In this document: positions 6,656 through 13,312 of the stretch, one piece after another
How positions within the stretch are numbered: position 1 is the first letter of the stretch
How the letters are laid out: each line of letters starts with the position of its first letter
Source: an uncultured Clostridia bacterium
Lineage (GTDB): Bacteria; Bacillota; Clostridia; Christensenellales; Borkfalkiaceae
Length of the DNA: 19,426 bases
Direction of reading: 5' to 3'
Assembly (NCBI GenBank): GCA_934247855.1
Contig: CAKQKA010000022.1
Span: forward strand, 1 to 19,426
The notes under the pieces: generated by a model
Databases searched by the model: none
What the model saw: only the letters and a program-made list of their open reading frames with translations
What the model was told of the DNA's origin: nothing
Position numbers and translations under genes: made by a program

Positions 6656-6685
6656 ACCGTGTGGGTTACCCATGCGGTTTTTTTT
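6656..6685 (+). terminator. Terminator of the SecB-like gene
   Basis: ACCGTGTGGG (6656-6665) pairs with CCCATGCGGT (6669-6678) around a TTA loop, including two G-T pairs, and is followed by a run of T to 6685. It starts 21 nt after the stop codon. Confidence 0.85.
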
Positions 6686-6878
6686 GTGCGTTTTTCGGCA
6701 AATACCGTTTACCCCCCCCAAAAAAAAACGTTAAACGATTTTTGCATTTTTCAGCGTAAAATTTTTGATTCCTACGTATTTCCGGCATCGGCAGAACAAA
6801 CCGCAGGCAAGCCGAAAAAAGTCAAATTCGCAGTTAAAGCATTAAAAACCCTGTAGGAAAGCGTTTATGCAAAGCAAA
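6686..6878. other. Non-coding stretch with C8A9 homopolymer
   Basis: No gene is supported here. Notable items are eight C (6712-6719) followed directly by nine A (6720-6728), and an inverted pair TTCCTAC / GTAGGAA about 80 nt apart. The only open frame (6659-6856) starts inside the terminator, lacks a ribosome binding site and has unlikely composition. Confidence 0.5.
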
Positions 6879-6894
6879 ATTAGCGAATGCTAAC
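6879..6894. promoter_or_regulatory. Operator-like palindrome upstream of feo (site 0)
   Basis: ATTAGCGAATGCTAAC contains TTAGC-GAAT-GCTAA, a perfect 5-bp inverted repeat. It matches the pattern of the sites at 6939 and 6970 at about 12 of 16 positions and sits 60 bp upstream of the first of them. Confidence 0.5.
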
Positions 6895-6931
6895 TTTTTT
6901 GAAAAAAATGCAAAAAAGCAGATAAAAACCC

Positions 6932-6960
6932 TTGACAAGTTAGCGGAGGATAACTATAAT
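6932..6960 (+). promoter_or_regulatory. Promoter of the feo operon with operator in spacer
   Basis: TTGACA (6932-6937), a 17-nt spacer and TATAAT (6955-6960) are a full match to consensus. The spacer is almost entirely the palindrome-like GTTAGCGGAGGATAAC (6939-6954), so a bound repressor would cover the promoter. This fits iron-dependent repression. Confidence 0.85.
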
Positions 6961-6969
6961 CGGTGTGTA

Positions 6970-6985
6970 GTTAGCCTAAGGTAAC
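6970..6985. promoter_or_regulatory. DtxR/IdeR-like operator before feoA
   Basis: GTTAGCCTAAGGTAAC lies just after the transcription start, 31 bp (three helical turns) from the site in the promoter spacer. It resembles the DtxR/IdeR box TTAGGTTAGCCTAACCTAA, not a Fur box. The regulator gene is not in this window. Confidence 0.6.
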
Positions 6986-7001
6986 CAAAAGGAGGGTAGT
7001 T

Positions 7002-7211
7002 ATGCCGCTGTCACTTGCAGAGATAGGCGAAGAGAACACCATTAAAAGAATTGGCGGGACTCCCGAAGTAAAAAAGCACCTTGAAAATCTTGGCTTTGTG
7101 GTAGGCGGGCGCGTTACGGTAATAACGTCGCTCGGCGGAAACGTAATAGTCAACGTAAAGGAATCACGCGTTGCCATAAGCGAAGAAATGGCACGAAAAA
7201 TAATTGTTTAA
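7002..7211 (+). CDS. feoA: FeoA family protein (first copy)
   Basis: The 69-residue SH3-like FeoA domain protein starts MPLSLAEIGEENTIKRIGG and has the typical KKHLENLGFVVGGRVTVI core and the closing segment NVIVNVKESRVAISEEMARKI. FeoA is a small cytosolic partner needed for full Fe(II) uptake by FeoB. It is the first gene of the operon, with an AAAAGGAGGG ribosome binding site. Only 13 nt separate it from the second feoA. Confidence 0.95.
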   Translation: MPLSLAEIGEENTIKRIGGTPEVKKHLENLGFVVGGRVTVITSLGGNVIVNVKESRVAISEEMARKIIV

Positions 7212-7224
7212 AAGAGGAATGGAC

Positions 7225-7446
7225 ATGAAAACACTCAAAGATGTAAAAATTGGCGAAGTTTGCACGGTGAAGAAACTCAACGGCGAAGGCGCCATAAAAC
7301 GCAGAATCATGGATATGGGCATCACTAAAGGCGTCAATATCTACGTTCGCAAAGTTGCGCCGCTCGGCGATCCGATTGAAATCACTGTTCGCGGGTACGA
7401 ACTGTCGCTCAGAAAAGCAGACGCAGAATCAATCGAAGTCGAATAA
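7225..7446 (+). CDS. feoA: FeoA family protein (second copy)
   Basis: The 73-residue FeoA domain protein (MKTLKDVKIGEVCTVKKLNG; RRIMDMGITKGVNIYVRKVAPLGDP; YELSLRKADAESIEV) is the more canonical of the two. The ATG at 7225 is chosen because AGAGG (7213-7217) lies 7 nt away; the ATG at 7219 would be too close. Paired feoA genes upstream of feoB are common in Clostridia, and the two copies are clearly diverged in sequence, suggesting different partners or sites on FeoB. Confidence 0.93.
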   Translation: MKTLKDVKIGEVCTVKKLNGEGAIKRRIMDMGITKGVNIYVRKVAPLGDPIEITVRGYELSLRKADAESIEVE

Positions 7447-7462
7447 TTTTTTTTGCATTGAG

Positions 7463-7478
7463 GTTACCCATGGGTAAC
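7463..7478. promoter_or_regulatory. Perfect 16-bp palindrome between feoA and feoB
   Basis: GTTACCCATGGGTAAC is a perfect palindrome sharing 12 of 16 bases with the operator at 6970-6985. It lies inside the operon, immediately before the AAAGGAGG site of feoB. In mRNA it could form a 6-bp hairpin (GTTACC-CATG-GGTAAC). A second repressor site or a stoichiometry-setting hairpin are both possible. Confidence 0.75.
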
Positions 7479-7491
7479 TAAAGGAGGATTT

Positions 7492-9906
7492 ATGAATACA
7501 AGAATTGCCCTTGCGGGTAATCCGAACTGCGGAAAAACAACGCTGTTCAATGCCTTAACGGGGTCCAATCAGTTTGTAGGAAACTGGCCGGGCGTTACCG
7601 TAGAAAAGAAAGAAGGAAAGCTGAAAAAGCACGAGGGTGTAATCGTAACCGACTTGCCCGGTATTTATTCGCTTTCACCGTACTCACCCGAAGAGGTGGT
7701 TGCTCGTAAGTATCTGGTAGGCGAACGCCCCGACGTTATACTTAATATCGTCGACGGTACCAACCTTGAAAGAAACTTATACCTTACCACTCAGCTCGTG
7801 GAACTCGGTATTCCTGTTGTAGTCGCAATCAACATGATGGACGTCGTTCGCAAAAACGGCGATAAGATCAACACCGATGAATTGGCTCGTCAACTCGGCT
7901 GCAAGGTAATCGAAATCTCCGCTCTTAAGGGCGATAAGGTTATGGATGCCGCAGAAGCTGCAATCGAAGCTGCCGAAGGAGCAAAGCAGGTTCCTATGCA
8001 TTCGTTCAGCGGTTGCGTAGAACACGCGCTCGCTCATATCGAAGAGGTTGCGCTCCACTCGCTTCCCGAAGAACAGCAGCGTTGGTACGCGATCAAGATT
8101 TTTGAAAGAGATAAAAAAGTTCTCGAAGATTTGAAGATCGGCCCCGAAACGCTGGCACATATCGAAAAGGATATCGTCGCCGCCGAAAAGGAAATGGACG
8201 ACGACGCCGAATCGATCATCACCAACGAAAGATACATTTACATAGGCACGATAATCAAAGCGTGCTATAAAAAGAAAAGCAGCGGACAGCTTTCCGTATC
8301 CGATAAGATCGATAAAGTTGTTACAAACCGTTGGCTCGGCTTGCCGATATTCGCAGCCGTAATGTTCATCGTTTACTTCATCTCGATGGTTACCGTCGGA
8401 AGTTTTGCTACCGATTGGATGAACGACGGCGTGTTCGGCGACGGCTGGCACTTGCTCGGAATAGGCTCTGCTCAGTACGAAGAAGCAGCCGAAGCCTGGG
8501 GCGAAGCCGACGCGATTGTAAGCGGCTATAACGCATACGTAGAAGAACACGGAACGGCTCCCACCGACAAGTTTACTTACAAACTCGAAGACGAAGAAAC
8601 TCTTGAAATCACCGTTAAAACGGCAACGCTCGAAGATTACGCCAAAGCGGTGAAAACTAAAGAGGAGATGAAAGAAGAACCCGATCCCGCGAATTACGGC
8701 GTATGGGTTCCCGGTATTCCTGCTCTTGTTTCAAGCGGACTCGAAGCCGCAAACGCTCCCGAATGGCTTTCGGGCTTATTGGTCGACGGTATTATTGCCG
8801 GCGTCGGCGCGGTTCTCGGTTTTGTACCGCAAATGCTCGTATTGTTCTTATTCCTCGCGTTCCTCGAAGCGTGCGGATATATGGCGCGTATAGCTTTCGT
8901 ACTCGACAGAATATTCCGTAAATTCGGTCTTTCGGGCAAATCGTTTATTCCTATGCTCATCGGTACCGGTTGCGGTATCCCGGGTATTATGGCTTCGCGT
9001 ACGATCGAAAACGAACGTGATCGTCGTATGACGATTATGACTACAACCTTTATTCCTTGCGGAGCTAAAGTTCCGTTCATAGGAATGATAGCAGGCGCAT
9101 TGTTCGGCGGTTCGGCATTGGTTGCTACCAGCGCATATTTCATCGGTATGGCTGCGATAATCGTTTCCGGTATAATGCTCAAAAAGACCAAGATGTTTGC
9201 AGGCGATCCCGCTCCGTTCGTTATGGAACTTCCTGCATACCATCTGCCCACTGTAGGTAACGTTCTCCGTTCTACATGGGAACGCGGCTGGTCGTTCATC
9301 AAGAAAGCAGGAACAATCATTCTTCTTTCTACTATCGTTGTCTGGTTCACAAGTTTCTTCGGAGTAGTAGACGGAACCTTCCGCATGCTCGCCGAGGACG
9401 AACTCGACAGTTCTATCCTTGCAACGATCTGCGGTGCGATTTCCTGGATATTCGCTCCTTTGGGCTGGGGTAATTGGCAGGCTACCGTTGCTTCTATCAC
9501 CGGTCTTGTCGCAAAAGAAAACATCGTCGGTACGATGGGTATTCTGTACGGCTCTTCCGGCAATACATGGGCAACGCTTGCTCAGCACTTCAACGGTGTA
9601 ACGGGTTATTCGTTCCTCGTATTCAACCTGCTTTGCGCGCCTTGCTTCGCCGCAATGGGTGCAATCAAGCGTGAAATGAACAGCGCAAAATGGACTGCTT
9701 TCGCAATCGGTTATCAATGCGTATTCGCTTATGCGATCGCTCTTATGATCAACCAGTTCGGCACGCTCATTCAGAAGATCGCAGGTTACAACGTAACCGT
9801 AAGCGTAATCGGCGTTATCGCTGCGGTTCTCGTACTTGCGGGTATGATTTATATGCTGGTTCGTCCTTATAACGAAAACGGCAAAAAGCCGGTCAAAGCA
9901 GCATAA
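7492..9906 (+). CDS. feoB: Ferrous iron transporter FeoB
   Basis: The 804-residue protein has an N-terminal G-domain with G1 GNPNCGKT (9-16), G3 DLPG (54-57) and G4 NMMD (114-117), plus a helical switch domain to ~270. The membrane part starts near residue 281. Gate motifs are visible: ACGYMARIAFVLDR with GTGCGIPGIMASRT, and FIPCGAKVPF. It imports Fe(II) coupled to nucleotide hydrolysis. The loop between the first two membrane segments is enlarged by roughly 80-90 residues (about 320-405) and is strongly acidic, unlike the short loop of E. coli FeoB; it should face the outside. It is third in the feo operon, with an AAAGGAGG site 4 nt before the ATG. Confidence 0.97.
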   Translation: MNTRIALAGNPNCGKTTLFNALTGSNQFVGNWPGVTVEKKEGKLKKHEGVIVTDLPGIYSLSPYSPEEVVARKYLVGERPDVILNIVDGTNLERNLYLTTQLVELGIPVVVAINMMDVVRKNGDKINTDELARQLGCKVIEISALKGDKVMDAAEAAIEAAEGAKQVPMHSFSGCVEHALAHIEEVALHSLPEEQQRWYAIKIFERDKKVLEDLKIGPETLAHIEKDIVAAEKEMDDDAESIITNERYIYIGTIIKACYKKKSSGQLSVSDKIDKVVTNRWLGLPIFAAVMFIVYFISMVTVGSFATDWMNDGVFGDGWHLLGIGSAQYEEAAEAWGEADAIVSGYNAYVEEHGTAPTDKFTYKLEDEETLEITVKTATLEDYAKAVKTKEEMKEEPDPANYGVWVPGIPALVSSGLEAANAPEWLSGLLVDGIIAGVGAVLGFVPQMLVLFLFLAFLEACGYMARIAFVLDRIFRKFGLSGKSFIPMLIGTGCGIPGIMASRTIENERDRRMTIMTTTFIPCGAKVPFIGMIAGALFGGSALVATSAYFIGMAAIIVSGIMLKKTKMFAGDPAPFVMELPAYHLPTVGNVLRSTWERGWSFIKKAGTIILLSTIVVWFTSFFGVVDGTFRMLAEDELDSSILATICGAISWIFAPLGWGNWQATVASITGLVAKENIVGTMGILYGSSGNTWATLAQHFNGVTGYSFLVFNLLCAPCFAAMGAIKREMNSAKWTAFAIGYQCVFAYAIALMINQFGTLIQKIAGYNVTVSVIGVIAAVLVLAGMIYMLVRPYNENGKKPVKAA

Positions 9907-9942
9907 TCGGCAAAAACAATTAAAAACAAAGGAGGTTGCTAT

Positions 9943-10140
9943 ATGTTTGCATGGATCAAGGCTAATCTTGCTACAATTCTTATATGCATCGGTTTGATTG
10001 CTATAGTTGTGGCAATTATCGTTAAATTGGTTAAAGATAAAAAGAGAGGCAAGTCGTCTTGCGGATGCAATTGCGCTCACTGCGCAATGTGCGGTTCGTG
10101 CCATAAGCCCTCTTCTCAAAAAGACAAACCCAAACAATAA
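9943..10140 (+). CDS. FeoB-associated Cys-rich membrane protein
   Basis: The 65-residue protein has one N-terminal membrane segment (residues ~8-28, LATILICIGLIAIVVAIIV), a basic stretch (KLVKDKKRGK) and a Cys-rich tail with seven Cys (CGCNCAHCAMCGSC). This matches the small FeoB-associated Cys-rich family found downstream of feoB in Gram-positive bacteria, possibly analogous to FeoC or an iron-delivery partner; the function is unproven. It is the last gene of the operon, 36 nt after feoB, with its own AAAGGAGG site and a strong terminator after it. Confidence 0.93.
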   Translation: MFAWIKANLATILICIGLIAIVVAIIVKLVKDKKRGKSSCGCNCAHCAMCGSCHKPSSQKDKPKQ

Positions 10141-10159
10141 CTTCTTCATAATAACAAAA

Positions 10160-10203
10160 AATGACGAGAGAATGTGCGTTTTGCGTTCTCCCGTCATTTT
10201 TTT
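10160..10203 (+). terminator. Terminator of the feo operon
   Basis: AATGACG-A-GAGAA pairs with TTCTC-C-CGTCATT (one A-C mismatch) and is followed by a T-run. It begins 19 nt after the last stop codon. Confidence 0.92.
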
Positions 10204-10226
10204 AGGGCTTATTCATCGTTTTTTGC

Positions 10227-10301
10227 CTTGTTTCTGTTGTCGCTTGCAGACCTGAATGACCGTCAAGGTCTATCTCGTCCTGCAATCACCAACGAGCCTT
10301 G
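10227..10301. repeat. Structured repeat element, unit 1
   Basis: This unit shares a 25-nt identical core (10256-10280) with unit 2. Nested pairings: GTTG (10236-10239) with CAAC (10290-10293); TTGCA (10244-10248) with TGCAA (10281-10285); GAC with GTC; and inner GACC-GTCAA-GGTC (10258-10270). No open frame or promoter explains it. Confidence 0.65.
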
Positions 10302-10322
10302 TTTTTAGTGTTTATCTACGGC

Positions 10323-10410
10323 GCATAGCATTGTTTCTATTGAGAATGCCCGACCGAGATGACCGTCAAGGTCTATCTCGTCCGGTCATTATCAATGAGC
10401 CTCGCTATGC
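10323..10410. repeat. Structured repeat element, unit 2
   Basis: The nested fold is GCATAGC / GCTATGC (10323-10329, 10404-10410), ATTG / CAAT (10339-10342, 10393-10396), AATG / CATT (10345-10348, 10387-10390), CGAGAT / ATCTCG (10355-10360, 10375-10380) and GACC-GTCAA-GGTC. Several arms differ in sequence from unit 1 yet still pair. The core is 103 nt downstream of unit 1's core. Confidence 0.65.
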
Positions 10411-10483
10411 TTGTATCTAAACTCTAAAAATGTTTGTATCTTTATCGCAAAGAACATATTACAGTCTTGCAAAATCAATATAA

Positions 10484-10750
10484 AAGCTTTCCCTTCGGGG
10501 CAATTCCCCCGCAAAACTTGCCTTCGCCTTTCGGAGAAGGGGGACCGCTTGCGGTGGATGAGGACAAATAGCGATCTTTGGTCGCATAATTAAGTAAGAC
10601 CTTGTTTGCGTAAAGTATGTCCTAACTCAACAATGATCCACAAATTATTGAAGCAGTCCTCATCAGTCTCGCTTAACGCTCGCCGGCTTCTCCGAAAGGG
10701 GAAGCCTTGATAATGATTTACAAATTATTAAAACAATCCTCTTCAGTCAT
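10484..10750. repeat. Gene-less copy of the DUF559-associated repeat
   Basis: The head (10484-10561, AAGCTTTCCC to GCGGTGGATGA) and tail (from GGACAAATAGCG) follow the same order as at 524-704, followed by one full ~80-nt unit (10632-10711) and a decayed second unit. Two hairpins show compensatory change relative to the other copies: GCGATC-TTT-GGTCGC, and GGCTTCTCC-GAAA-GGGGAAGCC. No nuclease gene is present. The rest of 10411-10483 and 10751-10833 shows nothing recognisable. Confidence 0.8.
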
Positions 10751-10833
10751 CAGTCGCTATGCTCCTGCTGCCGCCGATTGTGCGCAGCGTCCCATTTTAT
10801 TACCCGCGATTATTCAATGTAATAGTGCAAAGT

Positions 10834-10883
10834 ATACAATAGATAAGGCGATAAATTGAGCAATTTGCCTATTGTATTTTTTT
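10834..10883 (+). terminator. Terminator-like hairpin overlapping the next promoter
   Basis: ATACAATA plus GGC (10834-10841, 10847-10849) pairs with GCC plus TATTGTAT (10867-10877), leaving a 5-nt bulge. Six T residues follow. Its descending arm includes the -35 box of the ABC ATPase promoter. It may stop read-through from the repeat region. Confidence 0.55.
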
Positions 10884-10900
10884 ATATAATAAGGTATAAT
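10872..10900 (+). promoter_or_regulatory. Promoter of the sugar ABC ATPase gene
   Basis: TTGTAT (10872-10877), a 17-nt spacer and TATAAT (10895-10900) lie 39 nt before the ATG. The ribosome binding site is CGGAGGG (10929-10934). Confidence 0.75.
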
Positions 10901-10939
10901 AGTAAGGTAAAATGAAACAAATCCTTTCGGAGGGAAATA

Positions 10940-12307
10940 ATGGCAAGTCTTAACTTAAAGCACATCTATAAAGTCTATCAGTCCGGCGTTACCGCCGTTA
11001 CCGACTTTTCGCTGGATATCGACGATAAAGAGTTTATCGTTTTCGTCGGACCTTCCGGTTGTGGAAAATCCACAACGCTTCGTATGATCGCCGGTCTTGA
11101 AGAGATTACCGACGGCGAACTCTACATCGACGGCAAACTCGTTAACGACGTTCAGCCCAAGGACAGAGATATAGCGATGGTTTTCCAGAACTACGCTTTG
11201 TACCCGCACATGACCGTTTACGATAACATGGCGTTCGGTCTTAAACTCCGTAAAATGCCCAAGGACGAAATCGACGCAAGAGTTAAAGAAGCGGCGAGAA
11301 TCCTCGGCCTCGAAGTTTATCTGCAAAGAAAACCGAAGGCGTTGTCCGGCGGTCAGAAACAAAGGGTTGCGCTCGGAAGAGCAATCGTTCGTGAACCGAA
11401 AGTATTCCTTCTCGACGAACCTCTGTCCAACCTCGATGCTAAGCTCCGTGCTCAGATGAGAACCGAGATCACCAAGTTGCATCACCGTCTTGCTACCACG
11501 TTCATTTACGTTACGCACGACCAGGTCGAAGCTATGACCATGGGTACTCGTATCGTCGTTATGAAAGACGGTTTCATTCAGCAGGTTGATGCTCCGCAGA
11601 AACTTTACGATTATCCCGCAAACAAGTTCGTTGCAGGCTTCATCGGCACTCCGCAAATGAACTTCTTCGACGCTAAGCTCACCGGCACTAAGGATAGAGT
11701 ATGCGTTGAATTCGAAGGCAACACCGTTGTTCTTCCCAAGGCTAAATCCGAAAAGATCGAAGAACTCGATAAATACCTCAATACCGGCAGGGAAGTCGTA
11801 TTCGGCGTTCGTCCCGAGGACATGCACGACGAAGCAAGCTTCATCTCTTCTTCAAGAGATTCGGTTGTAAACGTTGTTGTAGACGTTGTTGAAAAACTCG
11901 GCGCGGAAACGCAACTTTACTGCGTATTCGATAAAGGCGAACCTATCGAAGCCGACGACGGCAAGATCAAGAGTCTTGTTGACGGCGAAACTCAGATGAT
12001 CGCTCGCGTTGACTCCAGAACCACCACCGAAAGAGGACAGAAGATCGAACTCGCTATCGACATTATGCACTGCCATTTGTTCGATAAAGAAACCGAACTT
12101 ACCATTCTCAGCGGCGATGGCACCAAGGCTTACGTTCCCGAAAGAGAACTTGAAAGACTTGCCAACGGCGAAGCTATTCCCGGTGCGCCTGTTGTAAGAG
12201 AGAAAAAGTCCTTTAAGGATCTTTTCAAAAAGAAAAAGGCAGAAGCTCCCGCAGAAGAAAAAACGGAAGAAACCGCTTCCGAAGAAAAAGCGGACGACAA
12301 CAAATAA
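10940..12307 (+). CDS. ABC transporter ATPase, MsmK/UgpC/MalK (CUT1 sugar) type
   Basis: The 455-residue protein has an N-terminal nucleotide-binding domain with Walker A GPSGCGKST (37-45), Q-loop MVFQNYALYPHMTV, signature LSGGQKQRVALGRA (135-148), Walker B VFLLDEPLSNLD (155-166) and a switch histidine in THDQVEAMTMG. The C-terminal regulatory region has the GTPQMNFF and FGVRPEDM motifs of the MalK/UgpC group (OB/TOBE). Such proteins power uptake of oligosaccharides or glycerol phosphate. It stands alone with its own promoter and terminator and no permease genes, as do shared ATPases such as MsmX/MsmK that serve several transporters. It is about 90 residues longer than usual, partly from a Lys/Ala/Glu-rich low-complexity tail after ~425. 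Confidence 0.95.
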   Translation: MASLNLKHIYKVYQSGVTAVTDFSLDIDDKEFIVFVGPSGCGKSTTLRMIAGLEEITDGELYIDGKLVNDVQPKDRDIAMVFQNYALYPHMTVYDNMAFGLKLRKMPKDEIDARVKEAARILGLEVYLQRKPKALSGGQKQRVALGRAIVREPKVFLLDEPLSNLDAKLRAQMRTEITKLHHRLATTFIYVTHDQVEAMTMGTRIVVMKDGFIQQVDAPQKLYDYPANKFVAGFIGTPQMNFFDAKLTGTKDRVCVEFEGNTVVLPKAKSEKIEELDKYLNTGREVVFGVRPEDMHDEASFISSSRDSVVNVVVDVVEKLGAETQLYCVFDKGEPIEADDGKIKSLVDGETQMIARVDSRTTTERGQKIELAIDIMHCHLFDKETELTILSGDGTKAYVPERELERLANGEAIPGAPVVREKKSFKDLFKKKKAEAPAEEKTEETASEEKADDNK

Positions 12308-12325
12308 TAATTAAACGATATCAAA

Positions 12326-12356
12326 GACCGTCGGGCTATATCCTGACGGCCTTTTG
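12326..12356 (+). terminator. Terminator of the ABC ATPase gene
   Basis: CCGTCGGG (12328-12335) pairs with CCTGACGG (12342-12349) around CTATAT, followed by CCTTTTGTTT. It starts about 20 nt after the stop codon. Confidence 0.85.
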
Positions 12357-12505
12357 TTTAAATCGGGCGAATTGCGTTTGATTTACAGGCAATTTGTGGT
12401 ACGCGCCGAAATAAGCAAACAGTAAGAAAAACAACGAATATCAAATTTATAAAATCAGCAATAATTTGGTGTTTATTTTGCAAAGTCCGATTTTTGAGGT
12501 GATTT

Positions 12506-13018
12506 ATGAAAAAAGCATTCTTTTGTATTTTTTGCTTTATGTTTGCGTTAGCGGCCGCTTGCAAACCCGCACAAAACAAGCCCGAAGAAAATATGCCCGC
12601 AGGGATTTTATCCGTCGTTTTTGCAAAAACTGCATTTTCGATAAACGAAGATATCGATGCGACGATTTATATCGGTATGGATGACGGGTATGAAAATTAT
12701 GCGAATAAACACCCGAACTTTCGTATTCAACTCAAAGTTACGGATAACGGGCACTTTTATGGCAACGTCGGCGGGCGGGTTTTGAAAGATTTGGCAATCG
12801 ATCCTTTGCTTTATGATTATTCGGTTGAAAACGGTGAAGAACCTACTTTTAACTATTCCGAAACTTTTACATTGCCGTCCGAGCTTTTTGTCGGTAACGA
12901 GGGAACTTTTTACATTTTTTTATCTTTAGTGGCTGACGGGCTGTATAAATACATTCCTTATGAATTTTCATATTCTATAATAGACGAACAAATTTTCTGT
13001 AATAGACGAACAAATTGA
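12506..13018 (+). CDS. Small lipoprotein of unknown function, C-terminus altered by duplication
   Basis: The 170-residue protein has a signal sequence ending LAAAC, with Cys19 as the lipidation site. It is followed by a Pro/Lys/Glu linker and a beta-rich, aromatic domain (residues ~35-160) with no motif I recognise. GAGGTG precedes the ATG by 5 nt. The end is unusual: a 17-nt sequence (TAATAGACGAACAAATT) occurs at 12978-12994 and 13000-13016, a 22-nt tandem duplication. This shifts the frame and gives the tail FCNRRTN. Deleting one unit restores a frame ending IIDEQIEIIKVKAD with a stop at 13041-13043, probably the ancestral C-terminus. Confidence 0.8.
   Translation: MKKAFFCIFCFMFALAAACKPAQNKPEENMPAGILSVVFAKTAFSINEDIDATIYIGMDDGYENYANKHPNFRIQLKVTDNGHFYGNVGGRVLKDLAIDPLLYDYSVENGEEPTFNYSETFTLPSELFVGNEGTFYIFLSLVADGLYKYIPYEFSYSIIDEQIFCNRRTN
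12978..13016 (+). repeat. 22-nt tandem duplication at a gene end
   Basis: TAATAGACGAACAAATT is repeated with a 22-nt period, separated by TTCTG. Because 22 is not divisible by three, the duplication changes the reading frame of the lipoprotein gene's last codons. Confidence 0.92.
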
Positions 13019-13060
13019 GATTATAAAAGTAAAAGCCGATTGATATAATTGAAGAATTTT

Positions 13061-13098
13061 AAGCGTGCGGAAAAGTATGCGGCAAAATTACGCTTTTT
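13061..13098 (+). terminator. Possible terminator of the small lipoprotein gene
   Basis: AAGCGT (13061-13066) pairs with ACGCTT (13090-13095), followed by TTT. The 6-bp stem and 23-nt loop make this weak. Confidence 0.35.
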
Positions 13099-13128
13099 GC
13101 ATAATATAAAAAATAACGACGAATAAAC

Positions 13129-13157
13129 TTGCTTAACACATTTTTTTATGCTATAAT
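13129..13157 (+). promoter_or_regulatory. Promoter of the giant-gene leader
   Basis: TTGCTT (13129-13134), a 17-nt spacer ending in TG-C, and TATAAT (13152-13157) would start transcription near 13164, about 210 nt before the giant gene's ATG. No other convincing promoter is seen between the leader terminator and that gene. Confidence 0.8.
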
Positions 13158-13163
13158 CACCTT

Positions 13164-13312
13164 GGCGGAGCAGATATGACCGTGCCGTAGATTTGTGCGA
13201 TTTTGCTTTGCCGATGCAACCCCGTAGGATACAAATTTTACATGCGAGGTACACGCCTATGAAAACAGTAAACGAGCGAAGAGAAAGTTGTTTTTTTCTT
13301 CGCGCTTTTTTT
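13164..13312 (+). ncRNA. Structured leader RNA of unknown class ending in a terminator
   Basis: The transcript from the promoter at 13129-13157 has several possible stems: GATTTGT / ACAAATT closing an inner region that contains TTGC / GCAA, and the alternative CGTAGG / CCTATG. It then runs into a terminator hairpin at 13276-13312. I checked it by eye against common riboswitch, SRP, 6S and T-box signatures and found no match. It may be an attenuator leader or a stand-alone small RNA. Confidence 0.5.

Noticed and set aside
6659..6856. 65-codon plus-strand frame
   Set aside because: It starts inside the SecB-like gene's terminator, runs through the C8A9 tract and has no ribosome binding site.
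6939..6985. Fur box control of feo
   Set aside because: The sites do not resemble the GATAATGATAATCATTATC-type Fur consensus; the TTAGCC/GGTAA pattern is closer to DtxR/IdeR boxes.
8848..10197. 449-codon open frame on the minus strand opposite feoB
   Set aside because: It is antisense to a clear FeoB and has low-complexity, Cys/His/Arg-rich composition typical of a reverse-frame shadow.
13164..13312. 6S RNA, SRP RNA, T-box or a known riboswitch
   Set aside because: None of the signature sequences I know (for example the SRP GGAAGCA region, the T-box GGTGG motif, or the cores of the TPP, SAM, FMN, fluoride or c-di-GMP classes) could be found by eye. A covariance search would be decisive.
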